This document shows positions 43,405-52,304 of a DNA stretch of 64,000 nucleotides, piece after piece (position 1 is the stretch's first letter; the number at the start of each line of letters is the position of its first letter). A model generated the notes under the pieces. It made no database searches, was not told where the DNA came from, and saw only the letters and a program-made list of their open reading frames with translations. Where the stretch lies: positions 95,306-159,305 of the forward strand of contig CAQIDI010000003.1 of the NCBI GenBank assembly GCA_948806215.1, in the 5' to 3' direction. Source of the stretch: an uncultured Eubacteriales bacterium (GTDB lineage: Bacteria; Bacillota; Clostridia; Christensenellales; UBA1242). Made by a program: the position numbers and the translations under genes.

Positions 43405-44859
43405 TTAAAATATATCAGTAATATCGCTATCGTCTAACGGAACAATTTCTGGCAAATCCTCTTCGGCATTAGCACTAGTATTTTTAGGGGTTGGTGGTTC
43501 TAGGTTTTCTAAACTTTGAGCATTTGCATCTCGTTCAAGATTAACGAAAGTTGTAATGCTTCCAATCCATTTAACAGCAACATCTCCAAGCGGACCATTA
43601 CGATGCTTTGCAATAATAATTTTTGCAATATCGTTTCTTGGTGCATTTGGGTCGGAGTTATACATATCTTCTCTGTAAACAAAAATAACAATATCTGCAT
43701 CTTGTTCTATTGCACCCGATTCTCTTAAGTCGCTAAGTTGTGGGCGATGATCTGATCTGCTTTCAACTGCACGGCTTAACTGACTAAGCACAATAACCGG
43801 AACATTAAGTTCTTTTGCAACAATTTTTAAACTACGAGAAATTTCGGAAATTTCTTGTTGGCGGTTATCTTTAGCTTTTCCACCAGCATTCATAAGTTGA
43901 AGGTAGTCCACCATTATAAGGTCTAACCCGTGTTCGGCTTTTAAACGCCTACATTTACTTAAAATTTCAACTGGAGTATTAAGCGAGCTATCATCCACAA
44001 AAATATTTGCTTTGCTTAACTTTTCGTTTGCTCCCCATAATGCTTTCCATTCATTAACACTAAGTTCGCCTTTTAGGGCGCGCTCCATATCAACATATGC
44101 AACCGAGCACAATGCACGCTGAGCAAGTTGAACTCTAGGCATTTCTAAGCTAAACACTGCAACATTTGCTTTTCCATTAATTGCAGCATAGTTAACAATG
44201 TTCATTGCAAGCGAAGTTTTACCAGAACCTGGCCTTCCTGCAATTAAAATTAAATCGGATTTTTGTAATCCATTAGTTATTTTATCTAAGCCATATAGCC
44301 CTGTGGATAAACCACGCAAACTGTTTCTATCCTTTTGAATAGTTTCAAATTTTTCTAAAACTTCTGGAGTGCTTTCCGAAATTGCAAGTAATGAACTTTT
44401 ATCTTCTTTTTGCGAAATTGAAAAAATACTTTTTTCGGCAAAGGTTAAAGCTTCCTTTATTTCTGCGCCCTCGTAACAATAGTTGGTTATTTCGTTACTA
44501 GCCTTAATTAGCTTTCTTAAAATGCTATTTCTTTTAACAATATCGCTATAGTGACGATAGTTTGCAGCTGATGGAACAATGTTGGTTAAGGTTGTTATAT
44601 ACTCAATTCCGCCAACACTTTCTAACATATTATTTTTTTCTAGTTCATCGGTTAAAGTTACAAAATCTACTGGGCTATTATTTCTGTAAACATTATACAT
44701 ACTTGAAAATATTATTTTGTGAGCTTCAACATAAAAATCATCATCGTGAAGATCTCCAATAATATTAATGCACGCATCGGTATCTATTAACACACAACCA
44801 AGAACACTTTGTTCAGCTTCGATGCTATGTGGCATCATTTTTTCAGTTTGTTTTGCCAT
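43405..44859 (-). CDS. dnaB: Replicative DNA helicase DnaB/DnaC
   Basis: 484-aa hexameric 5'-3' helicase of the replisome. N-terminal primase-interacting domain (PHSIEAEQSVLGCVLID), linker, and RecA-like C-terminal domain with Walker A AGRPGSGKTSLAM, Walker B LIMVDYLQLM and the arginine-finger region LSQLSRAVESR. The C terminus carries an acidic tail (DLPEIVPLDDSDITDIF) beyond the core. Third gene of an apparent operon after two envelope proteins; its ATG lies 17 nt inside the preceding gene with AAGGAAG. No intein or mobile element interrupts it. Confidence 0.96.
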   Translation of the reverse strand: MAKQTEKMMPHSIEAEQSVLGCVLIDTDACINIIGDLHDDDFYVEAHKIIFSSMYNVYRNNSPVDFVTLTDELEKNNMLESVGGIEYITTLTNIVPSAANYRHYSDIVKRNSILRKLIKASNEITNYCYEGAEIKEALTFAEKSIFSISQKEDKSSLLAISESTPEVLEKFETIQKDRNSLRGLSTGLYGLDKITNGLQKSDLILIAGRPGSGKTSLAMNIVNYAAINGKANVAVFSLEMPRVQLAQRALCSVAYVDMERALKGELSVNEWKALWGANEKLSKANIFVDDSSLNTPVEILSKCRRLKAEHGLDLIMVDYLQLMNAGGKAKDNRQQEISEISRSLKIVAKELNVPVIVLSQLSRAVESRSDHRPQLSDLRESGAIEQDADIVIFVYREDMYNSDPNAPRNDIAKIIIAKHRNGPLGDVAVKWIGSITTFVNLERDANAQSLENLEPPTPKNTSANAEEDLPEIVPLDDSDITDIF

Positions 44860-45214
44860 TATTTTCTTCCTTATTTTTTACTATTACAGTTGTTTTTTTA
44901 TTTTTCTTATTTTCAACTTTAGGTTCAAACTCTTTAGTTTCAACAACATTTTTAGTTTTAATATTTTTTTCTTTTGGTTGTTTAGGATGATTTAAATCGT
45001 ATTTATTTAAAGCATTAATAATTAATTGCACAATTAAAATTATTGCAAACATTATTACAACATCAATTAAAACAACTAACCAAATATTTTTTATTGCTTT
45101 ATTTAAAAAATAATTAACGCCAATTAAAACAGGTATTGCAAACAAAAATATTAATCCATATTTTTTAAATGCTTTTTTCATTTCCCGTTTATCAAAGATA
45201 TATTTATCGTCCAT
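44843..45214 (-). CDS. Small membrane protein upstream of dnaB
   Basis: 123 aa with two TM helices (about 18-37 and 44-68) and a C-terminal cytosolic tail that is Lys/Asn/Glu-rich (KNVVETKEFEPKVENKKNKK). Function unknown. Its ATG shares one base with the preceding stop (TAATG) and its end overlaps dnaB by 17 nt, so translation of the three genes is probably coupled. The charged tail could interact with nucleic acid or protein, but this is speculative. Confidence 0.7.
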   Translation of the reverse strand: MDDKYIFDKREMKKAFKKYGLIFLFAIPVLIGVNYFLNKAIKNIWLVVLIDVVIMFAIILIVQLIINALNKYDLNHPKQPKEKNIKTKNVVETKEFEPKVENKKNKKTTVIVKNKEENNGKTN

Positions 45215-46062
45215 TATTTCTCCGTTTCACTTTTATTTTTGTTAAGTTGATTTTTAAATTTTTTGCTTCTAATGTTACAGTAAAGAACAAACACAACTAA
45301 AAATGTTACAAACAGTGCCAGAATATACCACGGTCCGGTTTTAGCAGTTAAAGTGTAAAATTCCAAATTAAAATCTAAATTTTCACAATCTATTTCCCAT
45401 TGATGCATTTTTATGCCCTGCGTAATTTCCGTAGCATTAGCATTCGATTTTATATCGGTATTTGGACTAGCATAAACCTGAGTAAGTTTAACATCGTTAT
45501 TTAGCAAAAATTTATTATCAAATAAATTTTCGTACTTTTTAATTAACTGCTTTAGTTGTTTAGTTTTTAACACCGCAAAAGCGTTTTGAGTGCTTTGAAC
45601 ATATTTGTTTACAAAAGTACCTTCTCTAAATTCAAGCTCTTCCTCTTCTTGGGAACTATCATCCACGCCATAATATAGGTTAAAAGTTACTATCGAACTA
45701 AATTTAACTTCGGCAACAATTTTGCTATCGCCTAACATTTGAAGTCCATAAGTTATGCCATTGTTAACCAATTGTTTTTGTTCGTATGTGTGATCTTCGT
45801 GCATATACTTATCTTTAAAATTTCTTATTGGTTGAATGTATAACGAATCTAAATCATCAATAATTTTTTCGGATATAAAGCTAGTTTTAATTCCTGCTTC
45901 ATTAATTTTTTTTACATCCAATTCAATAACTAATTTATCGGTTATTTCACCATTTTGATTAATAAACCTAGAATAATCAACATTAGCGCAACCAGTTAAA
46001 ATAAATGTGAACATTGTTAGCACTGCAACCAATATTAAGTTTTTAAGTTTTAAAGTTTTCAT
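45214..46062 (-). CDS. LppM-like (DUF3153-type) lipoprotein with C-terminal TM helix
   Basis: 282 aa from ATG 46062 (GGAT ribosome site 8 nt upstream; the in-frame upstream extension to 46110 lacks one). Signal peptide with lipobox LTGC, then CANVDYSRFINQNGEITDKLVIELD, a start typical of LppM-like proteins, a folded external domain, and a C-terminal TM helix (about 244-263) with a basic cytosolic tail. Many Clostridia encode such proteins of unknown role. First gene of the unit ending with dnaB. Confidence 0.7.
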   Translation of the reverse strand: MKTLKLKNLILVAVLTMFTFILTGCANVDYSRFINQNGEITDKLVIELDVKKINEAGIKTSFISEKIIDDLDSLYIQPIRNFKDKYMHEDHTYEQKQLVNNGITYGLQMLGDSKIVAEVKFSSIVTFNLYYGVDDSSQEEEELEFREGTFVNKYVQSTQNAFAVLKTKQLKQLIKKYENLFDNKFLLNNDVKLTQVYASPNTDIKSNANATEITQGIKMHQWEIDCENLDFNLEFYTLTAKTGPWYILALFVTFLVVFVLYCNIRSKKFKNQLNKNKSETEK

Positions 46063-46151
46063 AGTTAATATCCTAAAATTATTGTAGCATAAAATTAAAT
46101 TAAAATACAATTATTAATGCTTATGTAAAAACTAAAGTTTTTGCTTGTGAT

Positions 46152-46177
46152 AATAAAAGCCAAGAAATTATCTTGGC
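46152..46177 (-). terminator. Terminator of the ART-like gene
   Basis: GCCAAGA-AATTA-TCTTGGC stem overlapping the stop codon, followed by TTTTATTA on the minus strand. Confidence 0.7.
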
Positions 46178-47016
46178 AACATTATTTTTAATTTTTCACT
46201 AATTATACTTTTTTCTTGTTCTGGATTGTTTTTTAAATTTTGAATGTCAACCTTAACATCTAACGAATCTTGGTTTTTCGAAACTGCTGCTGCATTTTTA
46301 TTAAGCATTACAAAATGCCCAAAATTACCTTGATTTGTAAAATTTCTAAATGGAACATAAACCGATGAAACACCTATCATTAATGCAATTAGCGAAGGGT
46401 CTGATTGCAGCATTCTAACTAAAACTTCCTTGTCACATTTAAATTCAATTTTTTCTCCGTCAGCATATTGCTTATTATTTACTGCAGTTATTAGGTCGCG
46501 TTGCACTTCAAACAATTTTATTTTATCAATTACTTTAGATTCTGGATTAAGTGCCACTTTAAACAAATGGCCAAACCTGCTTTGGTTTTTGTTTTCATCG
46601 GACTTTTGAAAATGATCAATAGAATACTTTGGGTCATTTTCTGTAAAATAAACCCCACTACCATTTGAACCTGCACTATAATGCAGTTTAGAATTTAAAA
46701 ATTGCGTCAAATTATATTCTTCACCAAATGTGCTTCTATATAAACCTGTAACGCTAAATAATTCGCTAAAAGTTTTTTCGTTAACAACAATTGCCTCGTC
46801 TAAACTCTTATCCGGTTTTTTATAGCTTCTAAATTTATTTACCAAGCTATGATCTGAAAGATTAGATCTGTTATCAGAAAAAAGATGTTTTATAATATCG
46901 TTATTTAAACACAAATACGATAGAATTTCTAAATCCTCTTTAGGAATTTTTAAACCTAATGCATTTTTAATTATTGGTCTAATTCCTTTTTCTTGTAAAG
47001 AATAGTATGGTTGCAT
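46168..47016 (-). CDS. Orphan with ADP-ribosyltransferase-like motifs
   Basis: 282 aa, cytosolic or possibly secreted without a signal. The order of segments fits the ART fold: LYRSTFGEE (R94, the NAD-binding Arg), GSGVYFTENDPKYSIDHF (119-136, equivalent of the G-x-YF strand), FKVALNPESKVID (152-164), ALMIGVSSVYVPF (211-223) and a last strand HFVMLNKNAAAV (234-245) as in bacterial ARTs ending with xVVLNxxAL. The N-terminal 80 residues and C-terminal tail are unrecognised. No antitoxin-like gene is adjacent, and the catalytic Glu of ARTs is not obvious, so it could be inactive or a diverged enzyme. RBS GGAGAA; strong promoter. Confidence 0.6.
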   Translation of the reverse strand: MQPYYSLQEKGIRPIIKNALGLKIPKEDLEILSYLCLNNDIIKHLFSDNRSNLSDHSLVNKFRSYKKPDKSLDEAIVVNEKTFSELFSVTGLYRSTFGEEYNLTQFLNSKLHYSAGSNGSGVYFTENDPKYSIDHFQKSDENKNQSRFGHLFKVALNPESKVIDKIKLFEVQRDLITAVNNKQYADGEKIEFKCDKEVLVRMLQSDPSLIALMIGVSSVYVPFRNFTNQGNFGHFVMLNKNAAAVSKNQDSLDVKVDIQNLKNNPEQEKSIISEKLKIMLPR

Positions 47017-47042
47017 ATTTTCTCCAAATTTTTACTAATAAT

Positions 47043-47071
47043 ATTTTAAATCAAAATAATTGTTTAGTCAA
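47043..47071 (-). promoter_or_regulatory. Promoter of the ART-like gene
   Basis: Minus strand TTGACT (47066-47071), 17-nt spacer, TAAAAT (47043-47048), 27 nt before the ATG. Confidence 0.7.
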
Positions 47072-47184
47072 TACTGATTAAAATTAATCATAATTATAAT
47101 TTTATAAAATAGAATATAATAATATAAAAAAATAAACCTATGCGTTTAATTGCAAAAACAAAATAAATATTGTAAAATGGTGTT

Positions 47185-47883
47185 ATGGCAAATGCTGAAT
47201 TAGGACGCCGCGAAAGTTATACCGGTAATAAATTTTTAATAGAAGATTATAAAAGTGTTTATAAAAACATTATGAAAACTAGCCCACTTTTAAAAAATTA
47301 TGGGGTTAGTTCCTCTTTGCGCGACAAAATTATAAAAACCTTTTACGATACCGACGATATGTTTTTTAGCAACAAAGGCATAAACATTAGTACTAATGTT
47401 TATAAAAATCGTTCCTATGCCGATTTGGTTATTAGGTTTAATAATCAAGTTAAAAGAATTGAATTTTTAAATAATTTGCCAGATACCTTTATTAAAAAAA
47501 TTGGTAAGAAAGATAAAATTTATAATTACTTTGAATTTATTGCAAATGCAGTTTTAGAGTTACTACCTAATGGTATTAATGTTGATGCATTAGAAGCCGT
47601 TAGAAAAATAAAAACAAAATTAATTGTAACAAAAAAGCGTGATAGATACAGAGTTATTAATAGCAAAGGATTTAAAGTTATATTAAGTTTTGAACAAAGT
47701 ATTTATCAAAATGTTAAAAAAGATAAGGTTAAACTTAACATTTTAGAATTAAGGCTTGATAGCCCAGCTAGCACAATTCCTTATTATGAACAATTTGTGC
47801 ACGATTTATTAATAGAAGAATTTAGATTAATAAAAGTAGCCGAAAACGATTTAACAATTGGTAAAGATTATTTGAATATTTAA
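47185..47883 (+). CDS. Orphan protein with a cryptic CYTH-like fold
   Basis: 232 aa. KTFYDTDDMFFSNKGINIS (residues 51-69) has the CYTH-type pattern YFDTPDxxLxxxGIxLR, and ILELRLDSPAS (186-196) resembles the E-x-x-L-K/D strand; between them KKRDRYRVI and FKVILSFEQSIY fit the R-x-x-y and L-D strands. The basic residues that bind triphosphate in CYTH (ExExK and RxR) are missing, so it would be a degenerate member. Alternatively the match is coincidental. RBS is weak (TGGTG). Divergent from the ART-like gene across 168 nt with a TATAAT at 47115. Followed by a GGTCGCAA hairpin before yitT. Confidence 0.55.
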   Translation: MANAELGRRESYTGNKFLIEDYKSVYKNIMKTSPLLKNYGVSSSLRDKIIKTFYDTDDMFFSNKGINISTNVYKNRSYADLVIRFNNQVKRIEFLNNLPDTFIKKIGKKDKIYNYFEFIANAVLELLPNGINVDALEAVRKIKTKLIVTKKRDRYRVINSKGFKVILSFEQSIYQNVKKDKVKLNILELRLDSPASTIPYYEQFVHDLLIEEFRLIKVAENDLTIGKDYLNI

Positions 47884-47891
47884 ATATTAGG

Positions 47892-47911
47892 GGTCGCAAT
47901 AATTTGCGACC
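47892..47911 (+). terminator. Weak terminator or leader hairpin before yitT
   Basis: GGTCGCAA-TAAT-TTGCGACC, 8-bp stem after the CYTH-like stop, but without a proper T run, so attenuation or mRNA protection is as likely. Confidence 0.45.
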
Positions 47912-47939
47912 TTAATGCTTGTTAAAAGGATTAATATTT

Positions 47940-48962
47940 ATGGAAAAAACTCTAAAGAGAAAAACATTTTCACATTGGATTATTAACATTATATATATTT
48001 TAGTTGGAACATTTTTAATGGGTATTGCCTTTAGTGTGTTCTTAAGCCCTAACAAAATTTCCCCAACAGGATTTTCTGGTATTGCATCAATTATTTGCAA
48101 CCTACTTGCCAATGCAAACATTATTATTAGCCCATCAATTATTTACCTTGCTTTAAACGCAGTTTTATTTATTATTGCGTTTAAGTCGATGGGTAAAGAA
48201 TTTATAATTTTATCAATAACCGGAGTTGGCGGATTTTCGCTTTCGATGTTTATTTGCGAATTTATAAAATTTGATGTTGGCAACGATTTGCTTTTATGTG
48301 CACTATATGGTGGATTATTTATGGGTTTTGGCTCGGGATTAGTGTTAAAGTCGGGTGGCTCTACCGGTGGCTGTGATACCATTGCTTGTATGTTAAAACA
48401 CCACAATGCTAAAATAACTACTGGCCAATTAATAATGGCTATTGATGGCATTATAATTATTGTTAGCTGTTTTATTTATGGCATTAATTATGGTATGTAT
48501 GCCCTAGTTACAACATTTATTATGGGAAATGTTTGCGATATAGTTTTAAATGGTGTTAAAGCTGCTCGCGCTTATTACATAATAACCGATAAGGGCGACG
48601 AACTAAGCGAAGCAATTAAGAATAATGTTAATCGTGGTGTTACCGAAATTAATGCAACTGGTATGTATAAAAAACAATCGCACAATATGTTATTTTGTTT
48701 AGTTTCTCGTTCCCAAGTGGTTGCACTAAAACGAACAATAAAACAAGTTGACCCAAATGCTTTTATGTATTCTGTAAATGTTACCGAAGCTATTGGAATG
48801 GGCTTTGATAAATTAGATAAAGATAATTCCGAAAAGAAAGAAAAAAATATTAAAAAAAATAAAAAGCAAAACATTAACAAGCCTAAAGCCGAACTAGCAC
48901 AGGTTGAAAACACAAACCCACCAGAAACCTTTGCTAAAGGTAATAACGAAATAGACAATTAA
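47940..48962 (+). CDS. YitT family membrane protein (DUF161-DUF2179)
   Basis: 340 aa from ATG 47940, preceded by AAGGA; the in-frame extension to 47919 has no site. Five TM helices in the DUF161 domain with SPNKISPTGFSGIA and the SGGSTGGCDTIAC motif, then a soluble DUF2179 domain (about 220-290, GVTEINATGMYKKQ). An unusual C-terminal Lys/Asn/Pro-rich tail of about 40 residues (KKNKKQNINKPKAELAQ) is added. YitT-type proteins are common in Bacillota; transport or sensing role undefined. Confidence 0.9.
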   Translation: MEKTLKRKTFSHWIINIIYILVGTFLMGIAFSVFLSPNKISPTGFSGIASIICNLLANANIIISPSIIYLALNAVLFIIAFKSMGKEFIILSITGVGGFSLSMFICEFIKFDVGNDLLLCALYGGLFMGFGSGLVLKSGGSTGGCDTIACMLKHHNAKITTGQLIMAIDGIIIIVSCFIYGINYGMYALVTTFIMGNVCDIVLNGVKAARAYYIITDKGDELSEAIKNNVNRGVTEINATGMYKKQSHNMLFCLVSRSQVVALKRTIKQVDPNAFMYSVNVTEAIGMGFDKLDKDNSEKKEKNIKKNKKQNINKPKAELAQVENTNPPETFAKGNNEIDN

Positions 48963-48993
48963 AAAAAGTGTTCTAAATTTAGAACACTTTTAT
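48962..48993. terminator. Terminator after yitT
   Basis: AAAAGTGTTCTAAA/TTTAGAACACTTTT palindrome immediately after the stop, T run on the plus strand. Confidence 0.85.
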
Positions 48994-49092
48994 TTTTTGT
49001 TATTTACTTAAATTTTTAATAAATTATATTTGACATAGTAAAACTTACCACTACAACACATTTTAAAAATTTCTTATAAGATAAAATTTTTG

Positions 49093-50172
49093 TTATTCCT
49101 TAACATAACTTTCTAAGTTTTTAGCACGATATTCGTTAGCAGGCATTTTTTCGGTTGTGTAATAACCACTTGGTGCATTAATAACATCTGGCAAACGATT
49201 AATAACAGTAGCACAAGTTAGTTCAACAGTTGAAGGGCGATTAATGGTTACTTGTGTGTTTGGTTCGCCAAAAATTGTCCAATCGTTTTGATCAAATTCG
49301 GTTTTATCATAAACCTTTCCAATACATTCGGTTATAATATCAACACCTTCTTTGGTTTTTGTTGTAACAACCGCACTCATACCAGTGCAACGACCACGAG
49401 GAATATCCATTCCAAGAGTGGTGCTTGTTAAACGATTTTTAGCAATTTGTGGAACACATTTTTGAGTTTGACTAACAACTGTTAAACCCAATCTACTTGC
49501 AAGCCAGCCATTAACATTCCACATATAGCAAGGTGCAAACTCACCTTTTTTAATTAATGTTTCACGTGCTTGAGCACTAATTTTATCTGCTGCAGCAACT
49601 TGCTTTTCAAACTGAGCAGTTGTTAATCCTGCTCCGTGAACTTCGGCTAAAGCAATACCATAATCTTCTACATTATAACTGCTCTTGCCTTGAATCTTTT
49701 TAATTTTATGGGTTGCACCAGCAATTGCTGTTATTAAATTACCCCAAAACACATCTTGATATCCGCTACCACAAATTGTGCAGTCATTTTGTTTTGCAAG
49801 TTTATCGATACTAGCTGTTAATTTTGGATTACTGTTTTGTGGATAAAATGCTTCTTCGCAAGTTGTTATTGCATTAACACCATTCTTAGCACAAGTAAGT
49901 AAAACATCCTTAACATCGTTAAGAAGGCTCATTGTTGTTACTACAACAACATCAACTTCGTGTTTGCTTAAAAAATCGTCTAATTTGCTAGCGTGCAAAA
50001 TTTTAACTTTTTTTAGTGGACCACCTAAAAGTGAGTTAATATCCTTTCCAACTTTATTTTCATCAATATCAAATGCACCAACAATTTTAACTCCTTTTTC
50101 TAATGCATAACGCATTGTGTAAAGGCTCATTTTGCCGCATCCGAATTGAACCATTTTTATTGCTCTTTTCAT
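49093..50172 (-). CDS. NAD(P)-dependent dehydrogenase, 2,4-diaminopentanoate dehydrogenase-like
   Basis: 359 aa. N-terminal Rossmann domain with VQFGCGKMSLYTMRYALEKG binding NAD(P), a dihydrodipicolinate-reductase-type fold, and a C-terminal domain ending PSTVELTCATVINRLPDVI with the PSGYYTTEKMP finish that marks the Ord family. Clostridial Ord oxidises 2,4-diaminopentanoate in ornithine fermentation. None of the other ornithine-fermentation genes (orr, oraS/E, ortA/B) are in the window, so the substrate may differ. RBS GGAGGTA precedes ATG 50172. Terminated by the nearby yitT hairpin region. Confidence 0.75.
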   Translation of the reverse strand: MKRAIKMVQFGCGKMSLYTMRYALEKGVKIVGAFDIDENKVGKDINSLLGGPLKKVKILHASKLDDFLSKHEVDVVVVTTMSLLNDVKDVLLTCAKNGVNAITTCEEAFYPQNSNPKLTASIDKLAKQNDCTICGSGYQDVFWGNLITAIAGATHKIKKIQGKSSYNVEDYGIALAEVHGAGLTTAQFEKQVAAADKISAQARETLIKKGEFAPCYMWNVNGWLASRLGLTVVSQTQKCVPQIAKNRLTSTTLGMDIPRGRCTGMSAVVTTKTKEGVDIITECIGKVYDKTEFDQNDWTIFGEPNTQVTINRPSTVELTCATVINRLPDVINAPSGYYTTEKMPANEYRAKNLESYVKE

Positions 50173-50378
50173 ACCCTACCTCCAAGCTCTTTATTAATTA
50201 TATTTTAGTATTATTGCATTATTTTAGCAATTTATTTATATTATATTTCTTTTCATTTTTGTTAAAATTTGTAAGTTAATTAACCGCAAAAAACAAGTTT
50301 TTAATTTTAAAATTATTTTTAATATGTTTTTATAAAACTTTAAACTAGTTTATAAAACTTTTAAAAATACTAAAACAT

Positions 50379-50410
50379 AAAAAAAGTTATGCATTTGCAT
50401 AACTTTTTGT
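50379..50410 (-). terminator. Terminator of the TasA-like gene
   Basis: AAAAAGTTATGCA / TGCATAACTTTTT, 13-bp stem with a tight loop and T run on the minus strand. Confidence 0.85.
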
Positions 50411-50423
50411 TTTATTTTTTTAT

Positions 50424-52082
50424 TTATGCACCAAGTGTTACTTTTGCTGTACCATCTGGTTGAACACCAAGCGAACTTGCACCATTAACTCCATATGTGC
50501 CGTTCTTTTGAGTGTAGTCTGCAATACCTTCGGCATTTAAAACATAACCTTTGTTAGGGATATCGTCAGCATCTAGTTTAGCACCCGGTTGAACATTATA
50601 ATATGTTCCTGTTGCGCTTAAATCATTTTCGTTAGAAATTTCGCCTGCTTGATATGCACTATTAAATACAATAATAGCATTTGTTAAGTTATTAGGAACA
50701 CGAGCTGGATTATTTAATCCTTCTTGTGTTGGGTTAATTAAATAATCTTGAACAGCTTCTACTGTAAAGCTAAAGGTAATTCTTGCTTTAGCATAATCGT
50801 TAGTAATATAAGAAGGTAGTGAGAAACGTTTTGTTAAGAAATCGATTGAAACATTACCTTGTGATAAATCAACCGAAGCCATAGAATCTGCACTTAAAAC
50901 TGCAATTTCGTTATCTCTTGCATTAACAACACCAGTTGTTGCATCTTGAGCTCCTAAGTAGTTACGAGCATTGCCATCGCCTGCTACAACATTATAAGTT
51001 GGTTTAAACACGCTTGTTCCTTGAACAGTTGTATCTTCTGTGTAAGCAGTAATATCGTTTGCAATAGGTTTAGTATCATCAACATCTTCGCTAACACCAG
51101 TTTGATTTGCTAAAACATAACCATTGGTGTTGCTACCCATATAGTACCAGGCTTTGTCTGCTTGACGATAAGCCCAACCATCGGCAACACGACGGGTGTA
51201 TTTAACGCCTGTTTGTTTAACTTGTTCGCCACTTAAAACTTTGTTGATAACTTCGGTTAAATCGGCTCCGCGTTGACGAATTTCCATTTCAGCAGCATTG
51301 GTTGTTGAAATAGGTGTGCTTTCAACGCCTGCAATTGTTGTTGTTCCGCCAATAGCATTAAATATGCTATCTCTAACTTTAACGCGAGCTAAGAAAATTT
51401 CTACAGAGTGTTGTCCGGCAGCCAAAGTTCCATTTTCAATTCTAGCGCCATTTTTATCTAAAGCATATTTTCCATCAGATTTGCATTTTCCATCAACCAT
51501 AACAGCCGCTTTTGGTCTATCCTCTTCTGCTAAAGCTTCGATTTCTGCAGCTGTCCAATATTTAATTAATTCGCCATCTGCATTATAATAATCGTAATGA
51601 ATTGTGCTTGCAAAAATGTGAGAATCTGGGAATTGTTCATTATCTAAAACTGTTCCTGCAGCACCTTCAACATAAGTAGCAGCATTTGGATATTTAACTC
51701 TATCGGTATATGCTGCATCTTCGTAGTTATTAGGATATTCAACAGTTGTTATAAATCTAGCACGAACTAACGCATTTGTATTAGATTTTTGAAGTTGAAT
51801 TTTAATGTTAGGTTGAACACTCATACCAGGAATTAAACCATTTGATGCTTCATCAACTGGTAATGCCATAGCCAATGTGCCTGCCCCTTGACGATAAGTT
51901 TTGTCTGGGTCTTCATCGCTAACTGTTACAACAATAGCTTCGCCCATAGTTAAAGTACGAGTTCCAGTATCGCGACTACTGAACCACGCTAAGGTTGCAC
52001 CAGCAGTTAAGCTCATAATAAGCAAAACGCTTAAAACGATTGCTGCAATCATACTCCCATTTAATTTTTTCAATTTTTCCAT
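50424..52082 (-). CDS. TasA/camelysin-like surface protein with SipW-type signal
   Basis: 552 aa. N-terminal signal with LSVLLIMSLTAGATLAWFSS (17-36): the A-x-L-A-W-F motif is the hallmark of SipW-dependent signal peptides, as in TasA and camelysins. After it come RDTGTRTLTMGEAIVVTV and a long beta-rich, Asn/Asp/Thr-rich mature region with few Cys (CK only), containing segments such as LTAGQHSVEIFLARVKVRD. Base composition is clearly less A+T-rich than neighbours, as expected for a highly expressed protein. It probably forms fibres or a surface layer. No sipW peptidase is adjacent. RBS GGAGAAAG and strong promoter. Confidence 0.78.
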   Translation of the reverse strand: MEKLKKLNGSMIAAIVLSVLLIMSLTAGATLAWFSSRDTGTRTLTMGEAIVVTVSDEDPDKTYRQGAGTLAMALPVDEASNGLIPGMSVQPNIKIQLQKSNTNALVRARFITTVEYPNNYEDAAYTDRVKYPNAATYVEGAAGTVLDNEQFPDSHIFASTIHYDYYNADGELIKYWTAAEIEALAEEDRPKAAVMVDGKCKSDGKYALDKNGARIENGTLAAGQHSVEIFLARVKVRDSIFNAIGGTTTIAGVESTPISTTNAAEMEIRQRGADLTEVINKVLSGEQVKQTGVKYTRRVADGWAYRQADKAWYYMGSNTNGYVLANQTGVSEDVDDTKPIANDITAYTEDTTVQGTSVFKPTYNVVAGDGNARNYLGAQDATTGVVNARDNEIAVLSADSMASVDLSQGNVSIDFLTKRFSLPSYITNDYAKARITFSFTVEAVQDYLINPTQEGLNNPARVPNNLTNAIIVFNSAYQAGEISNENDLSATGTYYNVQPGAKLDADDIPNKGYVLNAEGIADYTQKNGTYGVNGASSLGVQPDGTAKVTLGA

Positions 52083-52117
52083 TTCTTTCTCCTATAATTG
52101 GATTTTATCTTACCTAA

Positions 52118-52146
52118 ATTATATATTTTTTTGTTTTTGTTAGCAA
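52118..52146 (-). promoter_or_regulatory. Promoter of the TasA-like gene
   Basis: Minus strand TTGCTA (52141-52146), 17-nt spacer, perfect TATAAT (52118-52123). Confidence 0.7.
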
Positions 52147-52276
52147 GTGAATTACTAAATTATTAATTAATATTAATAATATTATTTTTTATTATAAAAC
52201 AAAAAAAATTCGTAAGAAAATAAATTACAAAAAATTACCAATTGTTTTAACTAAGATTTTTAATATTATTAATTAA

Positions 52277-52304
52277 AAAAACGCCTAAATTAGGCGGATT
52301 TTTT
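52277..52304 (-). terminator. Terminator of the 52303 orphan
   Basis: CCGCCTAA / TTTAGGCG hairpin, T run on the minus strand, at the stop codon. Confidence 0.8.
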
